NCBI GenBank assembly: GCA_036784855.1
Contig: JAZDSV010000009.1
Coordinates: 229,001 to 293,000 of the forward strand
Length of the DNA: 64,000 nt
Direction of reading: 5' to 3'
Origin: Aphelidium insulamus
Taxonomy: Eukaryota > Aphelidiomycota > Aphelidea > Aphelidiaceae
Position 1 is the first letter of the stretch; every line of letters starts with the position of its first letter. Shown here one piece after another: positions 33,303 to 42,575 of the stretch. The translations under genes and the position numbers were made by a program. Below the pieces are notes generated by a model. That model saw only the letters and a program-made list of their open reading frames with translations. It had not been told where the DNA came from and ran no database searches.

Positions 33303-34255
33303 TTATATTCTCTGGGAGAGCCAGATGGCACCGCGACATCCAGCCTGAATGAGGGCCGAGAGCGGGCCGTGTAGAGGCGCCTGAGCTGAACCACTATCCA
33401 CCGCGTGCTCCAAATGCTCCAGCTCTTCGTCGCGGAACTTTTGCAGTGTCAACCCAGCGAGAGTGTTAGTTAATCGATCAATAGATTATGTACACTTGCA
33501 AGCCTGCCTGACGGAGTGGCTTGTAGCGCACAAGAGCATCGGCATCCTCGGCGCCCAGTTCACTGCGCAACTGCCTCAACTGACTGCGCGCCGTGTCAGT
33601 CACACACAGCATACACACACATATCATGACATACTCGTTGTAGTGCTCGCCAATGACAGTCTCCACGGCTTCGGTGCACATCATGGCGCCTTGTCGGCCC
33701 AGTAGCGCGGTGGAGGCGCCCAGCACAAAGCCGGCCACGTTCCACAGCGGCCTCAGCGCCGTGGGCCGCACCCTATTCCGTGATATAAGCGCGTCAAATG
33801 TGTCCAAATGGACGCGCTCCTGTGACAGCATGGTCTGTACACACATATATGTATATATTAGCATATAGCATCCATAGTACGCAAGAATAGACACTAACCT
33901 GCAGTTCAGGGGCCGAGGTTGTGCGTCCCAGCACCGCCAGCTGGCCTTGGTAGATGCGGACGGCGCCCAGTTCACCCGCCTGGTTCACGCGCAGCATAGA
34001 GTGCAGCATGTCGCGGTGTGGCGGCGACAGCCTGTCCAGCTCTAGGTCGTCGGTGTGGGTGGCTGAGCTGGTGGTGGTGGTGGTATTGGTGTCTGTGGTT
34101 GTCGTGGCAGCATTACCCCTGCTGGACTGTGTGTGGGACGCGCGGCACGGTGTGGTGGAGACCGGGTTCAGGGACACGCAGCCACGCCATCCAGACAGCA
34201 GGCCAGCAGACTCTCTGCCAGCAAGCAGAGTACGTGAACGGTGTGCTAATTGCAT
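33303..34255 (-). CDS. COQ7: COQ7 5-demethoxyubiquinone hydroxylase
   Basis: Four exons: 34255-33899, 33834-33635, 33583-33496 and 33437-33303, giving 259 aa. The N-terminus is a basic mitochondrial presequence followed by a Thr/Ser-rich linker. The di-iron carboxylate protein shows [36 protein letters not shown] and [15 protein letters not shown], supplying the Glu and His ligands, and ends [18 protein letters not shown]. It catalyses the penultimate step of ubiquinone synthesis. The gene is head-to-head with the secreted protein gene at 34571, sharing a 315-bp promoter. Truncated copies of its first exon lie at 35478 and 37366. Confidence 0.9.
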
Positions 34256-34570
34256 TTGTAGTTAAAGAAAGTGTCATAATTAAGGTGATGTCATGGCGAT
34301 TAACGCGCCCAATGTTGACAACAGTTTACACGCATACCAGCCATTGCGTTACACGTGTATAACCTCTGCGCAGAGTTCCTATTCGTGCATGGCCACGTGC
34401 CCGATTATTACTGGCGCAGATCAGTACCACGTTACAACACTTCAATACTGCGAGTCCGATTGGATGCTGGATCGAGCGTTGTGTCACGGTGCGCTGCGGC
34501 TATAAATTGCAGCGTCAGCACGATGTTGTGGCTAACGGCGTGATAACAAATTATTTTAAAAGCTACCAAC
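34256..34570. promoter_or_regulatory. Divergent COQ7/effector promoter, source copy
   Basis: A 315-bp region between COQ7 (minus) and effector 1 (plus). A TATA box (TATAAA) lies at 34501-34506, 65-70 bp before the effector start. The segment from about 34215 to 34506 recurs at 35665-35959 with only a few substitutions. Confidence 0.7.
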
Positions 34571-35098
34571 ATGATCCGAGCCATTGTATCGCTGTGCGTA
34601 CTACTATTGAGCTTTAATGCGGTCGCCGCAAACTATCAAATCGAGCTCAAGAAGGGCACGAAGATCTTAAAGATGTCAATGGCCTGCACAAATGGAGTAT
34701 GCCCTGACTGGCCGAACAAACTCAAACACCAACTTGCAGCTGCTGGACATGTCGGCACGTTTTTCATTGAAAACGATTATGCCACCAAGCAGCTATGTAG
34801 CAACAATGGAGGAATGAAGTCCAGCACGGTTTACTTGGTTGGAACTTGCATTAAATCGTCAAAGCGTGACTTCTCTGTCCGCTTCGACTTTGATAAAAAG
34901 AACTTCTCGATCGCTCAGACCAATTTTGCTGGTACTAAGTGCAAAAGTAAGCCTAACGGTCCGCTCAAGATCAACATTGACGACACCTGTGATAAGAATG
35001 GGTATAAGGATTACATTGTCAAATGTTATATTGCCAATCGCGGTAAAGTATCACATGGAAAGAAACCCATAGTTCGCTGTGGTTTCCGTCACAAGTAG
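34571..35098 (+). CDS. Secreted eight-cysteine protein 1
   Basis: Intronless, 175 aa. The signal peptide is MIRAIVSLCVLLLSFNAVAA. The mature protein has eight cysteines in an order shared with the genes at 36033 and 37844: a close pair (ACTNGVC) before a W.N.L...L..AGHVG helix, then single Cys in QLC, GTC, TKC, DTC, VKC and RCG contexts. It is Lys-rich and predicted basic. No known family is recognised. The regular cysteines and expansion next to degraded copies fit a fast-evolving secreted effector or toxin-like family, but nothing in the sequence shows activity. A TATA box lies at 34501. Confidence 0.65.
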   Translation: MIRAIVSLCVLLLSFNAVAANYQIELKKGTKILKMSMACTNGVCPDWPNKLKHQLAAAGHVGTFFIENDYATKQLCSNNGGMKSSTVYLVGTCIKSSKRDFSVRFDFDKKNFSIAQTNFAGTKCKSKPNGPLKINIDDTCDKNGYKDYIVKCYIANRGKVSHGKKPIVRCGFRHK

Positions 35099-35210
35099 AA
35101 GCGCTAGTGTGACTGAAAAAAACATTGAATTGAATAAATATGAAGTAGTTTGGAAGCTCGACGGGCAAGATCGCCATAATTGGAAAATGTGTAGTGTTAT
35201 CATGATCTCT

Positions 35211-35280
35211 AATGTGATGCACAAGAAAGTTGTGGATGCATTATAACTCCATGCATCCACAACTTCTTGTTCATCACATT
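35211..35280. repeat. Long imperfect hairpin downstream of effector 1
   Basis: Arms 35211-35241 and 35251-35280 pair over about 30 bp with one mismatch and one bulged base, around a 9-nt loop. It lies about 110 bp after the effector 1 stop codon. A 3'-end or cruciform role is possible; no known element is recognised. Confidence 0.75.
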
Positions 35281-35352
35281 ACAGTAATAATGCAGCGTCG
35301 CTATGTTTTTAATGTGTGAACTTGTATTCAAAAGAAACGTGAATGTACAAAA

Positions 35353-35477
35353 GTGTCTGAGGCGTCCAAGGATGCAACTGGCGGCGGCGAGGGCGTCGAA
35401 GTGCTGGTCAATGAACCGTTCGAGAATGAGCACGGCAAGGTGTACCACCTGTCAAAACAAATGCGGAGAATCGTTTT
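35353..35477 (+). pseudogene. Truncated PITP exon 1 fragment, copy 2
   Basis: It matches the 3' half of PITP exon 1 (38733-38857) plus the first bases of its intron. It has an internal loss of about 18 bp (the GQYTHK codons) and a mutated splice donor (AAACAAATG instead of AAGTGAGTG). It is joined directly to the antisense COQ7 fragment at about 35478. It cannot encode PITP. Confidence 0.8.
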
Positions 35478-35708
35478 CATGTCGCGGTGTCGCGGCGACA
35501 GCCTGTCGGTGTGGGTGGCTGAGCTGGTGGTGGTGGTATTGGTGTCTGTGGTTGTCGTGGCAGCATTACCCCTGCTGGACTGTGTGTGGGACGCGCGGCA
35601 CGGTGTGGTGGAGACCGGGTTCAGGGACACGCAGCCACGCCATCCAGACAGCAGGCCAGCAGACTCTCTGCCAGCAAGCAGAGTACGTGAACGGTGTGCT
35701 AATTGCAT
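35478..35708 (-). pseudogene. Truncated COQ7 exon 1 fragment, copy 2
   Basis: It carries the COQ7 start codon (35708), presequence and Thr-rich linker. Past the codons for LSPRHRDM the reading frame runs into the reversed PITP fragment, staying open as a chimeric 126-codon frame to 35328. It lacks the di-iron domain. Two codon-scale deletions in the linker distinguish it from 34009-34255. Confidence 0.8.
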
Positions 35709-36032
35709 TTGTAGTTAAAGAAAGTGTCATAATTATGGTGATGTCATGGCGATTAACGCGCCCAATGCTGACAACAGTTTACACGCATACCAGCCATTGC
35801 GTTACACGTGTATAACCTCTGCGCAGAGTTCCTATTCGTGCATGGCCACGTGCCCGATTATTACTGGCGCAGATCAGTACCACGTTACAACAATTCAATA
35901 CTGCGAGTCCGATTGGATGCTGGATCGAGCGTTGTGTCACGGTGCGCTGCGGCTATAAAAGTCAGCTACAGAGCGCTGTATGGGCGAATTTTACATTAAT
36001 TACATTAAAATTTACATTAATCAGTTAACACA
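35709..36032 (+). promoter_or_regulatory. Duplicated COQ7-type promoter driving effector 2
   Basis: The sequence up to 35959 is nearly identical to 34256-34506, including the TATA box (35954-35960). It then diverges. Effector 2 starts at 36033, about 75 bp after the TATA box. Confidence 0.7.
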
Positions 36033-36596
36033 ATGTTTCGATCCTTCACTTCTCTATGCTTATTGTTGTCGGTCCTGGCGTTTTGCAGCCCAATGGTCAT
36101 TGCGAAGTCGCATGCGTACAGAGTGTATACAAATGACAAAGGGAAGGTTATTTCTTTGGCGTGCCAAGATTTATCCAGATGCTCTTATAAAAATTGGAAG
36201 GATAATGTACTCAAAGTCCTGGATGAGGCCAATTTTTTGGGTACATATGCTGTAAGAAACAGTTTTACCGGCAAGTGCGACGACGACGATAGCGTAAAGG
36301 CAGGTCCCGATTACGCAATTTCGGTCATGCTGGTTCGAGCTTGTCGTGACATCTCTCCGCAACAAGGTAAAACCACACATGCTAAGCTCAAGTTGAATGG
36401 CCAAGTACTTGTGGAGCAGCAGTATTCTGACAATTGTAAGACCAAAGTTGGACCGAAACCTGCTCGGATACGTGCAGATGGAAGCTGTGTGCAAGACGCC
36501 CGATTGAAAAAGGCATATTATTACATTATCCGCTGCCGCAATGGGGGAAAGAAAGGAAACGGCAAGATGAAGGTCGTTTGCGAAGTTGACAAATGA
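36033..36596 (+). CDS. Secreted eight-cysteine protein 2
   Basis: Intronless, 187 aa, with signal peptide MFRSFTSLCLLLSVLAFCSP. The eight-Cys order is conserved (ACQDLSRC; GKC; RAC; DNC; GSC; IRC; VVC). So are the helix YKNWKDNVLKVLDEANFLGTY and the C-terminal YYYIIRC strand, but overall similarity to proteins 1 and 3 is low. An acidic loop (CDDDDS) is unique. The protein is basic overall. Its promoter is almost the same sequence as that of protein 1. Function is unknown. Confidence 0.65.
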   Translation: MFRSFTSLCLLLSVLAFCSPMVIAKSHAYRVYTNDKGKVISLACQDLSRCSYKNWKDNVLKVLDEANFLGTYAVRNSFTGKCDDDDSVKAGPDYAISVMLVRACRDISPQQGKTTHAKLKLNGQVLVEQQYSDNCKTKVGPKPARIRADGSCVQDARLKKAYYYIIRCRNGGKKGNGKMKVVCEVDK

Positions 36597-37151
36597 TCAC
36601 ACCTGAATCTCTTTACGGCGCCAAATTCAATAAAATGGAATGGAATTTTCTTGTGCGATAACTGTGTGTCAAGTCTACATTGGTTGCTCCCTTGTAAGGC
36701 TGTTCTCTGCGCCTTTTTAGATATATCGGCACTGCTTTTCATATACTGCGTGTTGCTCCCCGAAGAACACAAGAATAGTCAATAGGAGAGAGGTTGCTAG
36801 GACGTCAGACTGAGCTAGAGCTGCTGCTGACATTCCTTCCCTGTTTCTTACCTTTTTGTTGGCATGTGTGCTGCAAGCGCCTAACTTAGCTACTGTTTAA
36901 GCACGTCGAATTTATTACTTCGACATACTTAGATACATATATGCGATAGACAAGGCCTGGCAAAAACTGGCGACACACAGCACCCTAAACTCCATTACAG
37001 GCCAAGCTACCACTGTCACAGATGGACTGACGTGAGTCTTGCTGCGCGTTTCAGAGATGGCTAGCACCTAGCGCCTGCCTCGGCCCCGAGGGGCGCATGG
37101 GCCGGCTGAATCCTCCGCGCACCAAACTGACACGAAGCATCCGCCACGTAC
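36597..37151. other. Intergenic region with degraded PITP upstream sequence
   Basis: About 550 bp with no gene. The final part (around 37000-37150) contains phrases resembling the region upstream of PITP (GGCCAAGC.ACCACTGTCACAGA near 37001), so it is the 5' flank of PITP copy 3. Confidence 0.4.
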
Positions 37152-37365
37152 ATGCTGATCAAAGAGTACCGCATCCCCATTCCGGCCACGCTGGACGAGT
37201 ATCAGATCGGACAGTTGTACGCCGTGTCTGAGGCGTCCAAGGATGCGACTGGCGGCGGCGAGGGTGTCGAAGTTTTGGTCAATGAGCCGTTCGAGAATGA
37301 GCACGGCAAGGGCCAGTACACGCACAAGGTGTACCACCTGTCAAAGTGAGTGCGGAGAATCGTTT
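37152..37365 (+). pseudogene. Truncated PITP exon 1 fragment, copy 3
   Basis: The complete PITP exon 1, with start codon and GTGAGT donor, encodes the same residues as 38664-38857. About 16 nt of intron follow, and then the sequence switches to the antisense COQ7 fragment. No downstream PITP exons follow before effector 3. Confidence 0.85.
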
Positions 37366-37600
37366 GCATGTCGCGGTGTCGCGGCGACAGCTGGTGGTGG
37401 TATTGGTGTAAGTGTTGTCGATGCAGCATCACCACTGCTGGACTCCATGTGGGACGCGCTGCAAGGTGGGGTGGAGACCTGGTTCAAAGACGCGCGGCCA
37501 CGCCATCCAGAGGAGACCCACGGCTGTCCAGCAACGCCCCTGCCAGCAAGCAGAGTTAGTTGCCTTGCAAATTAAAGGAAGCTACACGTCAGGGTGATGT
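37366..37600 (-). pseudogene. Truncated COQ7 exon 1 fragment, copy 3
   Basis: Diverged copy of COQ7 exon 1 and the start of its upstream region. The junction with PITP intron 1 is at the same place as in copy 2. The COQ7 frame is degraded here, so this is the older duplicate. Confidence 0.7.
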
Positions 37601-37793
37601 CATAGATTGTCCATATTAATGCAGGTTACTGAAAACTATGCAGTCAACTCGGGCACTTACATGTATACATACATATGTTTATATACTTCTGTTGCATACA
37701 GACAATAGTCACGTGCCATGTTTCTAGTGGCTCATATGCAGTCGACATCTGATTGGCGTACTGCTGTACTCTGTACAACCCCAGATGCTCGAG

Positions 37794-37800
37794 TATAAAA
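37794..37800 (+). promoter_or_regulatory. TATA box of effector 3
   Basis: TATAAAA lies 44 bp before the ATG at 37844, in the same relative setting as the boxes at 34501 and 35954. Confidence 0.55.
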
Positions 37801-37843
37801 ACTGCGGCCACTCGGCGACACTGCCGTTGACCATAGAATAAAC

Positions 37844-38368
37844 ATGCGACTCATAGAATCAATTTGCCTGCTGATGCTGAGCTGCACTATCGCAAATGCG
37901 ACAACGGTGTACAAACCTATTGTTACGGCGCCGCCAAAGAGTAAAAACATCATATACATGTATGCCAACTGTAAGACGCAACAATGTGGCAACTGGAAGG
38001 AAACCATTATCAAGTTGCTTGAAGCGGCCAACCATGTTGGCAAATACTTGATCCAGAATGAATATGTGGCACAGTTTTTTTGCAAACACAACAAACCAAT
38101 TACTGCGAGCACAGTGTGGCGAGTGGATACTTGCCATTCAGATCGTGTGCTTGGCACGTCATCAAGGTATCATCTGTACCGGGATCCGAAACTTCGTGCT
38201 ATGAAGCTGATCCAGAAGTCTTTTACTGGTGTTGGCTGCAAGGGAAAAAGCAAGCGTTGGAGCCAGGTCTTAGACGGGAAATGCGTTTCATCAGCCAAGT
38301 ATTACGTATTTCGATGCAAGCGAACAAGCAAGATGGCTGTAAATTGTATTCCCGTGCCCACAAAGTAG
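37844..38368 (+). CDS. Secreted eight-cysteine protein 3
   Basis: Intronless, 174 aa. The signal peptide is MRLIESICLLMLSCTIANA. The cysteine order is the same as in proteins 1 and 2 (NCKTQQC; FFC; DTC; VGC; GKC; FRC; VNC), with GNWKETIIKLLEAANHVGKYLIQNEY closest to protein 1. It is basic (many Lys/Arg). It is followed within 300 bp by the full PITP gene, which gives the presumed ancestral order COQ7 - effector - PITP. Function is unknown. Confidence 0.65.
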   Translation: MRLIESICLLMLSCTIANATTVYKPIVTAPPKSKNIIYMYANCKTQQCGNWKETIIKLLEAANHVGKYLIQNEYVAQFFCKHNKPITASTVWRVDTCHSDRVLGTSSRYHLYRDPKLRAMKLIQKSFTGVGCKGKSKRWSQVLDGKCVSSAKYYVFRCKRTSKMAVNCIPVPTK

Positions 38369-38663
38369 GTACGGTAATGCAATAGACTGATCATTGTGAC
38401 CTGTCCATATAAATTAAGTTTTGTTTTGGACTGTTATGACCATCGAAACAAGCAGCTACATATATCCATCATCACAGAGTGATTCCATTTCTGATCTGTT
38501 TAATCGGCGTTAATGTATATATCTCTTTACGCGTACCGATAAGAGCACATACTTTAACAAAGCTGAACTCCTGAAAGCAAGACAGAAAAACAAACAGTGA
38601 TCCGGAACTCCATCCCTAACGGCCCGCGCAGTTTTAAGGCCAAGCCACTGTCACAGAGCACAC

Positions 38664-39860
38664 ATGCTGATCAAAGAGTACCGCATCCCCATTCCGGCCA
38701 CGCTGGACGAGTATCAGATCGGACAGTTGTACGCCGTGTCCGAGGCGTCCAAGGATGCGACTGGCGGCGGCGAGGGTGTCGAAGTGTTGGTCAATGAGCC
38801 GTTCGAGAATGAGCACGGCAAGGGCCAGTACACGCACAAGGTGTACCACCTGTCAAAGTGAGTGCGGAGAATCGTTTGTAGGGATGCACAACACTGACAA
38901 TGGGTGACGTCAGTAAGGTGCCGACTATTTTGCGAGTCTTGGTGCCGAGTGGTGCGCTTGAAGTGCACGAGAAGGCCTGGAATGCTTTTCCCTACTGCAA
39001 GACAGGTCAGTTTTGTTAATGTGTTTGACGTATCACACACTTACCTCGCTATATAGTCATGAGTGTATGATATGGGATTCTGTTATGCTGAAGGTCTGCT
39101 ACAGTGTAGCTCATCATGTTGCAGAACGCGTTCATGAAGGACAACTTCCATCTGACAGTGGAGTCGCGGCACAAGTCTGGCGCTGTGGATGAGGAGAATG
39201 TAAGTGGCAGCACTGCAATAGCAACATACAACATTCTGATTGCTGAGCAGATACACAAACTGGATGGAAAGTTGCTTGCCAAGAGGGAGCCCGTGGTGAT
39301 CAACATTGCCACCGACACTGTGGACCAGAAAGAGTACAAGGCGGAAGAAGACCCGAAACTGGTCCGGTCAGAGAAAACCGGCCGAGGACCGTTAACTGAT
39401 GACTGGCTGGTTCGTTGTCATTGTTCCTGTTGTTAAAGTTCGTCACGCAAATAATATTTGTATGTAGGCCAAAGCACAGCCAGTGATGACCTGTTATAAG
39501 CTGGTCAGTGTAGAGTTTAAATGGCTTGGCCTGCAGAACAAGGTTGAGTCCACCATTCACAGCGTGAGTATTGTTACGTATATATACATATTACACTAAT
39601 TCTAAAACTAAGATCATGCGCGGCGTGTTCACAAAGTTCCACCGGCAACTATTCTGCTGGATGGACAAGTGGCATGGAATGCAGTTGGATGATATAAGGC
39701 GCTTGGAGGACCAGACCAAGCACGAGCTGGAAGAGGTACACCGTTTGATACTGTACTATTGTTGTCAGACAAACTCAATTTATGAGCGCAGAAAATCTCA
39801 AAGCCGGCGCCCAACAGCAGCCAGCCATCGGACAAGCATTCCCGGGCAGTGACACAGTGA
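38664..39860 (+). CDS. PITP: Phosphatidylinositol transfer protein (class I)
   Basis: Eight exons: 38664-38857, 38914-39005, 39057-39064, 39125-39199, 39251-39409, 39468-39563, 39613-39735 and 39792-39860, giving 271 aa, the same size as animal PITPs. Recognised blocks: [94 protein letters not shown]. It carries PI and PC between membranes. Exon 3 is an 8-nt micro-exon (TCATGAGT), needed to restore the frame and give TVMSNAFMKD against TVITN.YMK.D in homologues. Two truncated copies of exon 1 lie upstream at 35.4 and 37.2 kb. Confidence 0.9.
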
Positions 39861-40119
39861 CGGTGCTGTGTCGGTGGCAGATTGTCAATTTTGGTCGCTT
39901 TATAGATGAAGTTTAGATTATATTCTTCTTCTACATTAAGTTATCTTCTTATGAGCTGTATGCTATATATAATAATACATATATTTAGATATATGTACAT
40001 ATATATGTACATATATATAGATATATTTACATATAATACGTGCCATTTATTGAGTACTTATACTCCAGTGCATTACACCCTGTTGCCTTCTGCATTGATT
40101 CAATTCAAAACTACCCAGA

Positions 40120-42420
40120 ATGACCAGCGAAGGAGCTTTGGCTGGAGGGCGCGTTTCGGCAGCCATGCAGCCCGCCACGACGCAAGCTGACACTCGCAGT
40201 GGCACCAGAGTGTCCACGGGGGAGCCACGCATGCCTGCCGGTGGTCGCGGTGCAACGCGTGGCGCCCACAGCCAGCAGCAGAAGACGCCACTGCAGCCGC
40301 CACTCTTTAACCAACGGCGACGCCCCGCCAGCAGCGAACCACAGGGCACCCAGCAGCAACAGCATCCCGGCTCCACCTCGCGGCAACAAGACCCACATCA
40401 CCCCAATGCTCGACGTGTTGTCGGCGTCTCTGGGCGGAGTGTGTCTCGCGGTGGTGCCGCCGCATCTGCCCCGCCTGCATTCGAGAGTGAGGCACACGTC
40501 ATACCGGCCGAGTTCCCGCGCAAGTTATACTACACGCGGCAAGCTGTCGCCATTTTTCAGCAGGACGGCATCAAGCGCTACTCCATAGAACATTTGCTGG
40601 ACATTGGCCGCTCTGTGGACACGTCCAAGGCGCCCAGCGGTCTTGAATGGACTTGGAATAGGTAGCGTCATAGTATATTCTGCAGGTAGAATGTAATGTA
40701 TTGACAGCTCGTTGCAGGAGAAATCCCGGCAGTGTGCTAAACAAGTTGACCTACAAGCAGACGCCCGGCAATAACAACAAGTCCACGCCTTCTCACACGC
40801 CGCCACAGTCTGGCAGCGTCGACTCACTCGCCGCCAGTTCGTTGGACAGGAGTTGAATATTTGTGTTATTCACTTTACATACATATGCGGCAGATTTGGA
40901 TGTCGGCGGCGACAGCTTGGCTTTCAGACGAGACGGTGCATCGGAAATGGACGGTGGCCCGGAGTGGATGATGCCGGCCCAGAATGAATCGTCGCGGCAA
41001 GCATTTGACATGGAACAGTTCAAGGCGGAGATGCGTCGGCGAGAGGGCGTTCCCGACTTTCCAAAGGCGAATACAGTGCCAGATGCGAAGAGTGAATTGG
41101 TGGTTGCTGATAGCGCAGTGACGGCCAAGCACGGTGTGTGTTGCCGTGGATTATTCTTCAATTGACTGTCATATAGATATCGACTCGCTTGTGCATGACA
41201 GCCAGGCGCTGCAAGTGGCCGAGGCCGAGACTCGTCCTGCGGGCCGTTCCAGATTCGGTGGACGCTTTTTCAACTTGGATGAGGATTCATCGCAGCAGCA
41301 AGACGCAACCGTCGCTCAAACAGGCACTGATACCGTTTCAAAAAGTGCGCTGCCACCTGCCACGCAGTCTCAGCAGTCCAAACGTGATTCCGAAGAGCTG
41401 ATTCGACTGCTCCAGCAGAGCAATCCGTTCTCGGACCCGCAATCGGCGGCCGCCCGCAAGAACAGCAACCCCAATGTGCCCACATCTGTGCTGCGAAAGC
41501 TCTCCATTCCCGGATCGAGCCGGTCGAGCTCTCCTGCCAAGTCGAGTGCTCAAGTACCCAGTCCGTTGTCGGCAGAGAGCCGCGCCGATGATGTACTAAC
41601 TGCCAAGCCATTTACCCAGTCATCTCAAAAACAAACGGATGCGCCGGCGAAGGGCATCGCCACGAAACCAGAAATGAAACCAGCTGACGCACCGCCTGGT
41701 GGTGTTCCGTTTGCAAATTTCATGTTGCAGCAACCGCCGCCGGACGGAATGCCGCCAATGATGCCGCCACCATTCTTTATGGGCGGCGCGCCGAATGCCG
41801 GCAATTACCCGGGAGTACCGCCGCAGCCACAAATGCCCAATGGTGGAATGGTGCCGCCATCACCGCCTTTCAATTTCAATCAACCGCCTGGCAATCCTAT
41901 GATGCCAGGAATATTTCCCTCAATGACGCCACACGGCGGAGTTAATAGCAGCAGTGGTGCACAGTCCGAAGGTCATCCGCCACCGTTGCCATTGAATCTG
42001 CCTCCGCCGCATATGTTGCCGCCAGTGTTTTTGGCACACTTGCTGGCCACCGGGATGCCGCCACCTATACCATCCGGTGGGCCGCACGACCCATCAACGG
42101 GCATGCCGCACTTTTCACCACACATGATGCCGTTCCTGCCGCCATTCGGCCGGCCAACACCGCCTGAAGGATATCCGCCGCCGCCGCCGTTCCATCAGTC
42201 TGCCGCGGGTCCAGCTGCAAACACTGTACCGGAACCCGCTGATAACCTGTCGCGCTGGTTCAACCCGGCAACAATCGCTGCTGCCAACACCGGCAACAGC
42301 ACTAATAGTTCAGCTAGCAGTTCCGTGATGCAGAATGATAGTGGCGTCCATGGAATCAAGATCAGCGGCCGCGTACTCACCCTGGAAGAGATTGAACAGC
42401 AACAACTTGGCCAGCGGTAG
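40120..42420 (+). CDS. Probable eIF4E-binding protein, 4E-T-like
   Basis: Four exons: 40120-40661, 40718-40851, 40894-41133 and 41177-42420, giving 719 aa of mostly disordered, Gln/Pro/Ser-rich sequence. At about residue 155 it has RYSIEHLLDIG, a canonical YxxxxL-phi eIF4E-binding motif, preceded by FPRKLYYTRQAVAIF. Later come SRFGGRFFNLDED and, near the end, NLSRWFNPA, resembling short motifs of 4E-T/Cup proteins. A long Pro/Met/Gly-rich tract (about 470-660) is typical of P-body proteins. The best guess is a translational repressor of the 4E-T type; GIGYF- or other 4E-binding proteins remain possible. An AT-rich palindromic stretch lies upstream at 39960-40030. Confidence 0.5.
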
Positions 42421-42575
42421 CACAACCTCACAATATACCAGACTTTAAAACTATACATGAACACTGCTTTAATATGGTTTATCCATCATGTTATTTACAG
42501 CAAGTTCACTGTGATGCCAAGGTGAAACCAAACACTGTCAACCAACAGAGCTGTCAAGAACACTGCAAACAACGC

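Noticed and set aside
40047-40497. Minus-strand frames of 109-128 codons
   Set aside because: Antisense to exon 1 of the 4E-T-like gene, which has an eIF4E-binding motif and consistent splicing.
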